From: DASXYU01 sp036502295
GTDB taxonomy: Bacteria > Actinomycetota > Actinomycetes > Mycobacteriales > Jatrophihabitantaceae
Assembly (NCBI GenBank): GCA_036502295.1
Contig: DASXYU010000030.1
Coordinates: 1-50,293, forward strand
Reading direction: 5' to 3'
DNA: 50,293 nucleotides
A model generated the notes under the pieces. It was not told where the DNA came from. It made no database searches and saw nothing but the letters and a program-made list of their open reading frames with translations. The translations under genes were made by a program, and so were the position numbers. Positions 42,644 through 50,293 of the stretch are shown one piece after another (the stretch's first letter is position 1; each line of letters starts with the position of its first letter).

Positions 42644-44192
42644 AGGCCACCCCCTCCTTGACGAGGTCCCAGCGGGCGAGCACTTCCTGCGCGCTGAAGA
42701 GGTCTTCCAGCACCCTGCACTGGACAAGCGACTGGTTCCAGTGCTCCAGCCCCGCGAGGAAATAGTCGAGGGCCGTAGCGAGTTCCGAGACGTCGCCGAG
42801 CACGTAGCCGTTGATCGGGTGCGTGGACAAGGCGTGTTCATGGTGACTGATCTGGGGGACCCCCGCGTTGACCGCCTCGGCGGCCAGGCGAGGATTCACT
42901 GCCACCCCGAGGTCGACGAACACCCGTGACTTCGCCATCGTGCGTATGAGTTCGGCGTCCTGATCGATGAAGGTGAGCTGGATCCTCTCCTCGGGCTCCT
43001 CGGCGACGCCGATGTCGACCCCCAGCAATGCGGTCTCGTCGGTCTGTAGGAATGCCAGATCGAGATTCTGATAGCCCGCGATCACGCGCCGGACGCCGCG
43101 CAGGAAGTCGAGGTCCTGCGAGCGGAAGGTGCACAGAAACAGCCGGGTGCGCTCGTCGTTCACGAGCTGCGGGGCCATCGTGGCGATCACCTCGTCGATC
43201 TCCACGGTTGTGATGTTGTCGATGAGCAGGGAGATAGTGACCTTGGATTCGTTCGCGCTCGCGCCGAAGGTCGGGCGCCGCTCCAGCGGGTAGATCGACA
43301 GGACCGGCAGTAGCGCTTCGTCTATGGCCTGGTCCGCGGCCTCGCGCTCGCTCGCCTGGCCGAGATTCGAGAACACCACACCGGCCCGCTCCAGCAGTTC
43401 GACCGAGACGGCTGCCGCTCGCGCCGTCGAGCGCGAAAGCACCAGGGTCTCGTCGCCGAGTGCTGATCGGACCAGGTTGTTGTGCTGCCCCGAGAGCGCC
43501 AGGACCACCGTGTCGCGTTCACCCGAGCGCTGGAGCAGGTGCGCGCCGAAGAACTCGGCCATCAGGGCTTCCCAGCTGTCATAGGACTGGCTGCGGAACC
43601 GATCCGCGTCGTTCTGGACGATATCGATGTGACCGGACGGCACGTCCTCGCTGACGATCACGTCCCCGGTGCGCGAGAGGTAGTACTGGGTCGCCGGGTG
43701 ACCATCTTCGTCGTGCATCAGGACACTGGAGAGAAAGCCACGGTCGTCGAAGATCCGCTCAAGCGTCGGCATCCCGTCGCCGTAATACCGGATGGACTGC
43801 AGCGTGCCCTCCCGTGCGAGATAGACCCGGGCGTAAACGTCGCTGTCGCGCATCACGGTGACGATGAACGGGTTGTAGAAGAAGCTGACGTCATCAGGCC
43901 ATTCCAGCTCAAGGAAGTCGAGAGGCCTGGTGTAGTCGTCGTCGAGCCCCTGGATCTCATCGAAGAACGACCAGTACGGCACGTCGAAGATGCTCTGACC
44001 GTGTAGGAACCGTCGCAGGCTCGGTGCGTAGTTCAGGACGACGAGCCTGACGTCCTCGCTACCCTGCTGGAAAACCCTGAGTTGGGTGACGGTGTCGTCG
44101 GGCTCCGCACTCGTCGTGCTCCGGAACCACACGCTGTCGGTCGAGTACCACGGGCGAGCGGCGTTGTACCAAGCCGGGATGAAGTGGATCAT
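42618..44192 (-). CDS. asp1: Accessory Sec system protein Asp1
   Basis: 524 residues, the family length. The first residues MIHFIPAWYNAARPWYST match the Asp1 start (FIPAWY...W). The remainder fits a GT-B-like fold without an evident active site: Asp1 is thought to be a catalytically inactive glycosyltransferase relative that scaffolds Asp2 and Asp3. ATG 44192 overlaps the secY2 stop as ATGA, so the frame continuing upstream inside secY2 is not used. The spacing implies translational coupling with secY2. Confidence 0.93.
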   Translation of the reverse strand: MIHFIPAWYNAARPWYSTDSVWFRSTTSAEPDDTVTQLRVFQQGSEDVRLVVLNYAPSLRRFLHGQSIFDVPYWSFFDEIQGLDDDYTRPLDFLELEWPDDVSFFYNPFIVTVMRDSDVYARVYLAREGTLQSIRYYGDGMPTLERIFDDRGFLSSVLMHDEDGHPATQYYLSRTGDVIVSEDVPSGHIDIVQNDADRFRSQSYDSWEALMAEFFGAHLLQRSGERDTVVLALSGQHNNLVRSALGDETLVLSRSTARAAAVSVELLERAGVVFSNLGQASEREAADQAIDEALLPVLSIYPLERRPTFGASANESKVTISLLIDNITTVEIDEVIATMAPQLVNDERTRLFLCTFRSQDLDFLRGVRRVIAGYQNLDLAFLQTDETALLGVDIGVAEEPEERIQLTFIDQDAELIRTMAKSRVFVDLGVAVNPRLAAEAVNAGVPQISHHEHALSTHPINGYVLGDVSELATALDYFLAGLEHWNQSLVQCRVLEDLFSAQEVLARWDLVKEGVAYAGPTDRV

Positions 44193-45457
44193 GCCGCCGC
44201 TCTGCTCGAGGAGGTCCTGAAAGTGAAGACGTATTTCCTTCCGATCATCGTGTCGGCGATCTCCTCCTGAAGCACCCACAGCAGGCCCACCAGGATCATC
44301 AGGGTTCCCGGCGCCATCAGTAGGTACTGCAGGTCCGGATACGACCTGATGTAGTACAGCGGCAAACCGGTGAAGATCACGAGGAACGCCCCGCTGCACG
44401 CGGAGAGCAGCACGACACGTTTTCGGACGTACTGCCTGGTGGCACGGTCCGGCGGAATGTGGTCGAAGTACTCGCCGCCCTTCTTCATGCGTTCGGCGAC
44501 GTCCTTCGGGCTGACCGTGAACAACCCGAAGAAAATCGTCAGGCCGAACAACAGCACCAGGTACACGGTGAACCCGGCGGGATGGTTCAACCCCCATGCG
44601 GAGAGAAACCGGTTCACGCCCGAGGACGTGGCCGGCACCACCGCACCCACCGCGTGCGCAATGTATTGGGGCAGGGCGAGCAAGGTCAGCGCGTACATGA
44701 TGGGTGAGGCGCCGGCCGGGTTGAGCTTGATCGGGAGGTACGAAATGCCCGTGTAGCCGTTGTCGATGGAGACCTTGTTGACGTGCACGCGCACCTCGCG
44801 GTTGCCGGCGAGCAACCCGATAAGCACCACGCAGAAGCCCGCCAGGATCACCAGCCACAGAACGCCGGCATCGGTCTTCGTAATGGACAGGGTCCTAATG
44901 TTTTCTGTGGCCGTGATGATGATCTGGTAGAGGATGAACATGGTGATGCCGCCGACGCCCAGGTCCTCGTTCTTCTTGGCCAGCCATGCCACCAGGATCG
45001 CGCCTGCGGTCAGGAACACGACGATGACGATCTGCGCATTCACCCGGTTGGAGAACGGTCCCCACGACAGTGACTCGACCTCGTAGCGCGACATCAGGCT
45101 GGTGGCCTGAAACACCGCCAGGGCCACCATCAGAACGTTGCGTGCCCGGTTCACGGTTTCTTCGGGGATCTTCCGATCCCTGGCGATCTTGCCGATGAAC
45201 AGAAAGCGCCACAGGATCGCCGCACTCATCCACGGGCCCAGGCCCAGCGAGAACAGGGACCGGTGGAAGAAGTTGCCGCCCGAAGCGATGTTGGCAGCTT
45301 TGAGCACGTCGCCGTTGCCGTCGCTGGTCCCCTTGGCCACGTCGCGCAGAAAGGGGATGGGAATGTAGCGGCCAATCATGAAGCACGCGAAGAACAACGC
45401 GGTCCACAGCAGCTTGATCTTCAGCGGCGCGAACTTGCCTTCACGAATCTGCGCCAT
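44189..45457 (-). CDS. secY2: Accessory Sec translocon channel SecY2
   Basis: 422 residues with ten predicted transmembrane segments. IGRYIPIPFL, LFSLGLGPWMSAAILWRF and YLPIKLNPAGASPIMYALTLLALP are SecY-family signatures, and LGLGPWMS...ILWR with the short cytosolic loops are typical of SecY2 rather than housekeeping SecY. ATG 45457 follows GAGGAAGGA at 5 nt and is preferred to the ATG at 45493, which overlaps the stop of the serine-rich protein gene. No SecE/SecG-like accessory proteins (Asp4/Asp5) are recognisable in the window. Confidence 0.92.
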   Translation of the reverse strand: MAQIREGKFAPLKIKLLWTALFFACFMIGRYIPIPFLRDVAKGTSDGNGDVLKAANIASGGNFFHRSLFSLGLGPWMSAAILWRFLFIGKIARDRKIPEETVNRARNVLMVALAVFQATSLMSRYEVESLSWGPFSNRVNAQIVIVVFLTAGAILVAWLAKKNEDLGVGGITMFILYQIIITATENIRTLSITKTDAGVLWLVILAGFCVVLIGLLAGNREVRVHVNKVSIDNGYTGISYLPIKLNPAGASPIMYALTLLALPQYIAHAVGAVVPATSSGVNRFLSAWGLNHPAGFTVYLVLLFGLTIFFGLFTVSPKDVAERMKKGGEYFDHIPPDRATRQYVRKRVVLLSACSGAFLVIFTGLPLYYIRSYPDLQYLLMAPGTLMILVGLLWVLQEEIADTMIGRKYVFTFRTSSSRAAA

Positions 45458-45489
45458 ACCCGTCCTTCCTCGATCCATTCGACGCGGAC

Positions 45490-47475
45490 TCATTTTCGGT
45501 TACCGAAGATGTTCAGGGACGAGAGCAGCGAGCCGATCCGGGACTGCCGTCCACCCTCCGCTGGCGACGTGGACTCACTGCGCAGGTAGCTCTCGGCCTG
45601 GGACACGCTCTCGATCACCGAGTCGCTGACGGACGACTCGGAATCGCTCGACGAGAGCGTCCCGCTGACGGACTCGTAGATCACCGTGCTCTGCGACTCA
45701 CTGGTGGACGTCGATTCGCTCGCAGAGGTGGACTCGCTGGTCGATTCGCTCGCGGAAGTCGAGCCCGACTCGGTGGCCGACGTCGACTCGGAATCGCTCG
45801 CGGAGTCCGACCCAGTGGCCGAGGCCGACTCCGACTCACTGGTCGACTCCGACTCACTGGTCGACTCCGACTGACTCGTGGACGCCGAACCCGACTCGCT
45901 GGTCGAGGTTGAATCCGACTCACTGCCCGACGCGGACACGGACTCACTGGTCGAAGTCGAAGCTGACTCACTGGTCGAGGTCGAGTCCGACTCACTCGTC
46001 GAGGTCGACGCCGAGGCAGAGCCAGATTCACTCGTGGACGCCGATTCTGACTCGGACTCGCTGGTCGACACCGACGCACTCGCTGATGTGGACGCCGAAT
46101 CACTCGCCGACGTCGAGCCCGACTCACTGGTAGAGGTCGACTCCGAACCCGACTCACTCGCCGACCCACTGGTCGAGGTCGACGCCGACTCACTCGCCGA
46201 AGTCGAGTCCGATTCGGAGGTCGACTCACTCGTAGAGGTCGAGCCAGATTCACTTGTAGACGCCGAACCCGACTCACTGGTCGAGGTCGAGTCCGACTCA
46301 CTCGCCGACGCCGACTCCGACTCCGAATCACTCGCCGAGTCCGACACCGACGCACTCGCTGATGTGGACGCCGACGCACTCGCCGAACCCGACTCGGACT
46401 CACTAGTCGAGTCCGACTCACTGGCAGAGTCCGACGCCGACTGACTCGTGGAGGCCGAGCCCGACGAACTGATCGAATCCGATGCCGACTCACTGACCGA
46501 CCCGCTGGTCGAGGTGGAGGCCGAGTTACTGGCGGAGGTCGACGTACTCGCCGACGTGCTCGCTGACAGAGACTGCGATGAGCTCGTCGAGAGCGACTGC
46601 GACGACGAGGTCGACGCAGACAGCGAGCTGCTGGAGCTAGTGGTACCTGACGGAGCTGCCGACTGACTCGCCGAAAGGCTCTGCGACTGGCTGTCGGAAA
46701 CGATCAGACTTGGCGTGTCACTTGGGCTGCTCGCGCTGTTGAAATAGTAGAAGAGCGAGTTGATGTTGTAGACCGAGGTGCCGCCCGAAGGCAGCGCCTG
46801 GACTGCGATCATCACCCCGCTGCCGGTGGTCATGTATCCGGCGTACAACGTATGTCCGATGTACATCGGGTAAGCGACGAAGTGTGCTTGGACTCCGTTG
46901 ATCGTGATGTTGATAGTCGTCAGGACCGCCGCGAGGTTGGCCGTCGTGATGTTGCCGTCGGAGGTCGTGATTGCGGTGTTGTACGTGATATTGCTGCCGT
47001 TATATGTGCCGCCCCCGACACCGCCGTACGTCGCCTTTCCTGCACCTGTGCTCGACAGACTGCTGTCTGCCCCGCCACCGTAGGAGATCGATGCGTTCGT
47101 CAGCCCTTGGTCTGAATACGTCGGGATCTGCGTGGCCGTAGTTGTGCTCGCACTCGTCGCCGCCGTGGCCGCGCGCAGCAAGGACGCCCTGCTCAGCGTG
47201 GGCGCCTGGCTCGTCGACTCGCTCCGCGACAGCGACTCGCTGGTCGAGTCCGACGCGGCCGTCGTCGACTCGCTCGCCGGCGTAGTCGAACTGCTGGTGG
47301 AATCCGACGCGGCGGACTCACTCGTTCTCTGCGACGTCGACTCGCTCGTCGACTCTGTAGCAGAGTCACTGGTCGCGTCAGTGCCGCCGGGGGTCAGGAC
47401 CGTGCTGCCGTCCGTCGCCAGGGTGTTCAGGTTCGCCGCGGTGACGTCGTATGAGACGGGCGTGATGTCGGACAC
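45490..47475 (-). CDS. Serine-rich repeat protein, predicted aSec substrate
   Basis: 661 residues. Layout: short N-terminal part (1-31), Ser-rich region 1 (~32-92), a non-repetitive Gly/Tyr/Asn-rich domain (~95-258, ISYGGGADSS...YIGHTLYAGY), and Ser-rich region 2 (~259-635) made of alternating Ser with Glu, Asp, Thr or Ala (SESDSTSTSES type), then a tail SRIGSLLSSLNIFGNRK. This SRR1-domain-SRR2 plan matches serine-rich adhesins, and secY2 to gtfB follow directly. No KxYKxGKxW signal peptide and no LPxTG motif are present. GTG 47475 is fixed by AAGGA upstream and by an in-frame TAG two codons before it. The repeats are more acidic than the Ser/Ala/Thr type of many Firmicutes. Confidence 0.88.
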   Translation of the reverse strand: MSDITPVSYDVTAANLNTLATDGSTVLTPGGTDATSDSATESTSESTSQRTSESAASDSTSSSTTPASESTTAASDSTSESLSRSESTSQAPTLSRASLLRAATAATSASTTTATQIPTYSDQGLTNASISYGGGADSSLSSTGAGKATYGGVGGGTYNGSNITYNTAITTSDGNITTANLAAVLTTINITINGVQAHFVAYPMYIGHTLYAGYMTTGSGVMIAVQALPSGGTSVYNINSLFYYFNSASSPSDTPSLIVSDSQSQSLSASQSAAPSGTTSSSSSLSASTSSSQSLSTSSSQSLSASTSASTSTSASNSASTSTSGSVSESASDSISSSGSASTSQSASDSASESDSTSESESGSASASASTSASASVSDSASDSESESASASESDSTSTSESGSASTSESGSTSTSESTSESDSTSASESASTSTSGSASESGSESTSTSESGSTSASDSASTSASASVSTSESESESASTSESGSASASTSTSESDSTSTSESASTSTSESVSASGSESDSTSTSESGSASTSQSESTSESESTSESESASATGSDSASDSESTSATESGSTSASESTSESTSASESTSTSESQSTVIYESVSGTLSSSDSESSVSDSVIESVSQAESYLRSESTSPAEGGRQSRIGSLLSSLNIFGNRK

Positions 47476-47502
47476 GATCTACAGTCCTTCTACGGGAGGC
47501 GG

Positions 47503-47940
47503 TCAGCCCGGCGGGATCTGGCCGAGTCGCCGCACCATGCGCCAATGGTTCGTGTCGCCCATCCGCTTGAACTCGATCTGGTCGAGCAGCGCCTCCGCGA
47601 TGGCGAGGCCGCGACCGCCCTCGGCGTCCTCGTTAGGCATGGCTTTGCCCTGCTCGGGCGTGAACGTCTGACCCGTGTCATCAAGTTCGGCCTCGATCTC
47701 ATCCTCGCGCACTCGAATCGTGAACTTCCAGCGCACCTCGCCCTCGGGCCGCCCGTATTCGACGACGTTGTTGGCGATCTCGATGATTGCCGTCTCGAAC
47801 AGCATGACGTCCATCGGGTCGAGCTGCGGGTGCTCCCCGGCGGCTTGCGCCAGGAGTGCGTGGACTGCGTCGAGCTGCTCGGGCACGGCGAAGCCCTCCA
47901 GCACGTACTCTTCGCCGCCCGACGAGCCCTCACCAGTCAT
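47503..47940 (-). CDS. RsbW-like serine kinase/anti-sigma factor (HATPase)
   Basis: 145 residues. GHKL ATPase fold: N box AIIEIANNVVEYG, G1 DDTGQTFTP, G2 EGGRGLAIAEAL. Such proteins phosphorylate STAS anti-anti-sigma proteins and bind a sigma factor or other target. It overlaps the STAS gene by 11 bp and ends 28 bp before the serine-rich protein gene. No sigma factor gene is in the window, so its target may lie elsewhere or be a different protein. Confidence 0.9.
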   Translation of the reverse strand: MTGEGSSGGEEYVLEGFAVPEQLDAVHALLAQAAGEHPQLDPMDVMLFETAIIEIANNVVEYGRPEGEVRWKFTIRVREDEIEAELDDTGQTFTPEQGKAMPNEDAEGGRGLAIAEALLDQIEFKRMGDTNHWRMVRRLGQIPPG

Positions 47941-48262
47941 GGAGCGCCTCCTCGACCGTCGCGTACGGGACCAGGATCCGGTCGAGGTTCGTCAGCTTGA
48001 GCACCGCGAGCACCTGGTCGCCCGCGGCGGCGATCCGCAAGTCGCCGCCCTGCTGCCGCGCGGACTTCAGTCCGCCTACCAGCGCGCCGAGCCCAGAGGA
48101 GTCGATGAAGTCGACCGCGTGCAGGTCCACGACGAGGCGGGCCTTACCTGCGGCCACGAGGTCGTCGATCCGTGTCTTGAGCGGCGGCGCCGCCACCAGG
48201 TTGAACTTGCCCTCGGGCGCGAGCACCACGTGCGTGCCCTCGTCCACTTCCTCAAAGCTCAT
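47930..48262 (-). CDS. STAS-domain anti-anti-sigma factor
   Basis: 110 residues. VDFIDSSGLGALVGGLK carries the conserved phospho-acceptor Ser pair of SpoIIAA/RsbV proteins. It would be phosphorylated by the HATPase and dephosphorylated by the GAF-PP2C protein encoded on either side. ATG 48262 has AAGGAG at 9 nt. Confidence 0.92.
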   Translation of the reverse strand: MSFEEVDEGTHVVLAPEGKFNLVAAPPLKTRIDDLVAAGKARLVVDLHAVDFIDSSGLGALVGGLKSARQQGGDLRIAAAGDQVLAVLKLTNLDRILVPYATVEEALHDW

Positions 48263-48280
48263 CGGTGCATGCTCCTTGTC

Positions 48281-49507
48281 TCATGATCGGGTCGTCGCGT
48301 GTGCGGGCTCCTGGGACGTGCGGTCGAGACCAGCTCTGGCTGCCCGCCTGACGGCGAGCGCCGTCACGTCGTCGGTCGCCGCGTGGGAGACCGCGAAGTC
48401 CACGATGCGATCCACGATCTGCCGGCAACTCAGCCCGGGGTCCAGGATGGTTTGCAGCCTGGTCTCGGCCTCCTCGAACGAGTCGTCGAGCACGTCGAAG
48501 ACGCCGTCGGATACGACGACCAGCAGTTCGTCCTCCGCCAGGACGTCCGAGGCCCGGGCCCAGGTGTCCTCGATCGGCATTCCGAGCGGCAGGTATTCCT
48601 GGAACAGCCGCCGGTAGCCACGCTGCGAGGCAATGATTGCCAGCCCGTGACCTGCGTCGACGTAGTCGAGCGCTCCGGTGATCGGGTCCAGTCGACCTAC
48701 CCACAGCGTCGAGAACCGGTTGTTGGCCTCGAGGTCGTGCCGGGTGGTCGTCGAGGTCCGCACGACTGCGTCGCCGACATCGGTATACCGCGAGTGGCCG
48801 CGCAATACTGCGCGCACCTCGGATGCGATGAGGGAGGCGGCGAGACCCTTCCCCATGACGTCGCCGAGCACCACCTGGAGCCGCTTCCCGGCACCGTCCG
48901 GGTCGTTGACGACAAACCAGTCGAAGTAGTCACCGCCCGCCTCGCGGGCGGGCTGGACACGACCAGCAATCTCGACACCAGCGATGTCCGGCGCCGACGT
49001 CGGCAGCATGAGCTGCTGTACCTGCCCGGCGAGGTCCATTTCCTCCTGGACGGCGAGCTCATGTTCGAGCAGTGCCCCGAGGTCGGCGAGCATCTCCCGC
49101 TGCTGACGGCCCAACGTGCGCGGCGCGAGGTCGAGGATGCACAGCGCGCCGATGTTCTGGCCGCTCTGACCACGTACAGGGACCCCCGCATAGAAGCGCA
49201 CCCGCGGCGGGCCGATCACCGCGGGGATCGCCGCGAACCGCTCGTCCTCGCGCAGGTCGCGGACCTCAAGCACCTGGTCCTGCTGGACCGTGATGTGACA
49301 GACGGAGTCCGCGGCCGGCATCTCCCCCTTCGGGAAGCCGACGGACGCGACCGTGAACTGCGAGTCATTGCCGATGAGGTTCAGCGCAGCAATGGGTGCC
49401 CCGAAGATCGCCTGCGCCAGTCGTACGACACGGTTGTAGCGTTCCGCCGGCACACTGCGGGCAAGTGCCTCCGCCTCTTGGCGGCCAGTGCTCGGGGGCA
49501 TCACCAT
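48281..49507 (-). CDS. GAF-domain PP2C (SpoIIE/RsbU) phosphatase
   Basis: 408 residues. The N-terminal GAF domain (~20-150) holds GFPKGEMPAADSVCHITV and a conserved Cys/His pair; the C-terminal SpoIIE phosphatase (~185-395) has GGDYFDWF, LGDVMGKG, SDGVFDVLDD and ATDDVTALAV metal-binding motifs. It should dephosphorylate the STAS protein in response to a small ligand or redox signal, releasing the HATPase target. ATG 49507 is preceded by GAGGCGGAG. It lies 19 bp before the STAS gene. Confidence 0.92.
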   Translation of the reverse strand: MVMPPSTGRQEAEALARSVPAERYNRVVRLAQAIFGAPIAALNLIGNDSQFTVASVGFPKGEMPAADSVCHITVQQDQVLEVRDLREDERFAAIPAVIGPPRVRFYAGVPVRGQSGQNIGALCILDLAPRTLGRQQREMLADLGALLEHELAVQEEMDLAGQVQQLMLPTSAPDIAGVEIAGRVQPAREAGGDYFDWFVVNDPDGAGKRLQVVLGDVMGKGLAASLIASEVRAVLRGHSRYTDVGDAVVRTSTTTRHDLEANNRFSTLWVGRLDPITGALDYVDAGHGLAIIASQRGYRRLFQEYLPLGMPIEDTWARASDVLAEDELLVVVSDGVFDVLDDSFEEAETRLQTILDPGLSCRQIVDRIVDFAVSHAATDDVTALAVRRAARAGLDRTSQEPAHATTRS

Positions 49508-49516
49508 GGCTCCGCC

Positions 49517-49936
49517 TCAGTCGGCCAGACCGTCGAGAATGGGCTCGATCTCAAGAACCGAGCGCCGCGTGGCCGACCACCCCATCCCCAGCGATGTCTC
49601 GCGATTGGTGATGAGCACGACCACGGCCTCCGGATGGTTGGGCAGCACCATCATGAAATGAATGGTATGGCGCGTCGTCATCTGCATCTCCTCGATGAGA
49701 CGCTCGCTCGACCGCCCGCGCTTGTGCGAGATCAGATCCTCGACGTGTCGCACCGTCTGACCGCGGAACATCTCCACTGCCGCAGCGGCCACTGCCTCGA
49801 GATACTCCTGCGTGAAGTACGACACGTGGTGAGCCACCCCGAGCAGGGCACCAGAACGCAGGTCGGCGACCGCGCACCCAAGCGCGCCCTCGACCTCAAG
49901 AACGACCGACTCCATCACGTCATCGAGCCTTCTCAT
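49517..49936 (-). CDS. Roadblock/LC7-like protein
   Basis: 139 residues, one domain. The pattern GALGCAVADLRSGALLGVAHHVSYFTQEYLEAVAAAA ... HTIHFMMVLPNHPEAVVVLITNRETSLGMGW is that of roadblock/longin-fold proteins. Such proteins often regulate small GTPases or polarity; here the partner is unknown and it may feed the phosphatase encoded 9 bp downstream. I chose ATG 49936; GTG 49957 is an alternative. It is the first gene of the apparent aSec operon. Confidence 0.75.
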   Translation of the reverse strand: MRRLDDVMESVVLEVEGALGCAVADLRSGALLGVAHHVSYFTQEYLEAVAAAAVEMFRGQTVRHVEDLISHKRGRSSERLIEEMQMTTRHTIHFMMVLPNHPEAVVVLITNRETSLGMGWSATRRSVLEIEPILDGLAD

Positions 49937-50154
49937 GTGGCACACCGTAACACTCACGGGGGCAGCACACAGCGATCCCTCAACACGTCATCGGGCTCTG
50001 TCTCAAGCCCCGCGTGCTGGTCCACGAGTTCGTCCAGACCACGTGACCGCGGTGAGCCCCCGCGCTCCGTGCGAGGTCAGCCGCGTCGATCGCCTCGGGG
50101 AGCAGGAGAGCAGGCTCTCCCGCTCCTCCCCGGCTCAATCCGCGGTGGCGGTGG
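49937..50154. other. Upstream region of the roadblock-aSec operon, with a GC hairpin
   Basis: No gene is seen in these 218 bases. A compact hairpin at 50097-50131 pairs GGAGAG with CTCTCC and GGAGC with GCTCC. The promoter for the 12-gene run should lie here, but I cannot point to clear -35 and -10 boxes. Confidence 0.4.
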
Positions 50155-50293
50155 TGTCTTGGCTCAGGACATAGGAAACGCATGTCTCAAGACATCGGAA
50201 ACCGGTGTGTCAGGTCATAGGAAACCCTCGCGGGCCGGTCGGCTGTCGGGGTGTCCAAAGCCAAACTTGTGATCACCGCTGTTGTCATCGAGG
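50155..50293 (+). mobile_element. Left end of an IS481-like insertion sequence, with partial transposase
   Basis: Three short repeats of the form GACATAGGAAAC / GACATCGGAAAC / GTCATAGGAAAC (50168-50225), typical of the terminal region of this IS type, precede a GTG at 50251. It begins a frame reading MSKAKLVITAVVIE, which matches the start of actinobacterial IS481-family transposases (usually followed by EGRSQ...VSKGWVSKL). The window ends 43 bp into the gene. The exact IS border is inferred from TGTCTT at 50155. Confidence 0.75.

Noticed and set aside
38361..45457. SecA2/SecY2 as duplicated housekeeping Sec genes, or mycobacterial-type SecA2
   Set aside because: SecA2 of mycobacteria works without a SecY2 or Asp proteins; here Asp1-3, GtfA and GtfB accompany both.
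45600..46670. Repeat region considered as a CRISPR or satellite array
   Set aside because: Units are not evenly spaced and no spacers occur; the region is one reading frame of Ser-Glu/Asp/Thr repeats.
45490..47475. Classification as a Clf/Sdr-type Ser-Asp repeat surface protein
   Set aside because: The Sdr family needs a YSIRK signal, an LPxTG anchor and N2/N3 domains, none of which is present; the adjacent aSec genes favour a serine-rich glycoprotein.
48299..50272. A 657-codon open frame opposite the PP2C and roadblock genes
   Set aside because: Its translation has no motifs, is rich in Arg/His/Asp, and lies over two recognisable genes.

Overview
The window is a high-GC bacterial chromosome segment, almost certainly from an Actinomycete. 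The evidence is the base composition, the frequent GTG starts, and the conserved neighbourhood ask-asd / leuA / recR-ybaB-dnaX / small SRP RNA / tRNA-Ser, an arrangement known from mycobacteria and related Actinobacteria. I cannot name the genus.

Layout. 0-4.2 kb: the 3' end of an ApbE-type flavin transferase gene, a cellulose-synthase-like glycosyltransferase, peptide deformylase and an SGNH lipoprotein hydrolase. 4.4-6.8 kb: aspartate kinase and aspartate-semialdehyde dehydrogenase. 6.85-10.9 kb: a probable putrescine/GABA catabolism cluster (aminobutyraldehyde dehydrogenase, a 73-aa biotinyl carrier, a PotA-like ATPase, GabT). 11.2-17.2 kb: a SpoIID-family secreted protein, leuA with a leucine leader peptide and attenuator-like hairpin, and a membrane-anchored subtilisin-like protease. 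17.2-21.4 kb: recR, ybaB, dnaX, a beta-lactamase-fold protein, ffs (SRP RNA) and tRNA-Ser(GGA). 21.7-28.0 kb: a MacB-type export operon with two adaptor proteins and a DUF5666-like lipoprotein. 28.0-35.4 kb: an MFS carrier, an alpha/beta hydrolase, a MEDS-HATPase sensor with a PP2C phosphatase, a YceI protein, an EamA transporter and a membrane metallophosphoesterase.

The most interesting part is 35.4-50.0 kb, all on the minus strand. It holds a complete accessory Sec (aSec) locus: a serine-rich repeat protein, SecY2, Asp1, Asp2, Asp3, SecA2, GtfA and GtfB. These systems glycosylate and export serine-rich adhesins and are best described in streptococci, staphylococci and lactobacilli. Here the eight genes sit in an actinobacterial genome, mostly overlapping. 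They are preceded without a real gap by four partner-switching regulators (roadblock-like, GAF-PP2C phosphatase, STAS anti-anti-sigma, HATPase kinase/anti-sigma), giving one apparent 12-gene, 14.5-kb operon. The serine-rich protein also lacks the usual N-terminal KxYKxGKxW signal peptide and the C-terminal LPxTG anchor, so its targeting and anchoring may be of a different kind. An IS481-like insertion sequence begins just upstream, at the right edge of the window.

Small repeats occur throughout: REP-like palindromes in intergenic spacers and even inside the DnaX linker, a 37-bp hairpin duplication after asd, and a 32-bp duplication over the end of the MEDS gene.
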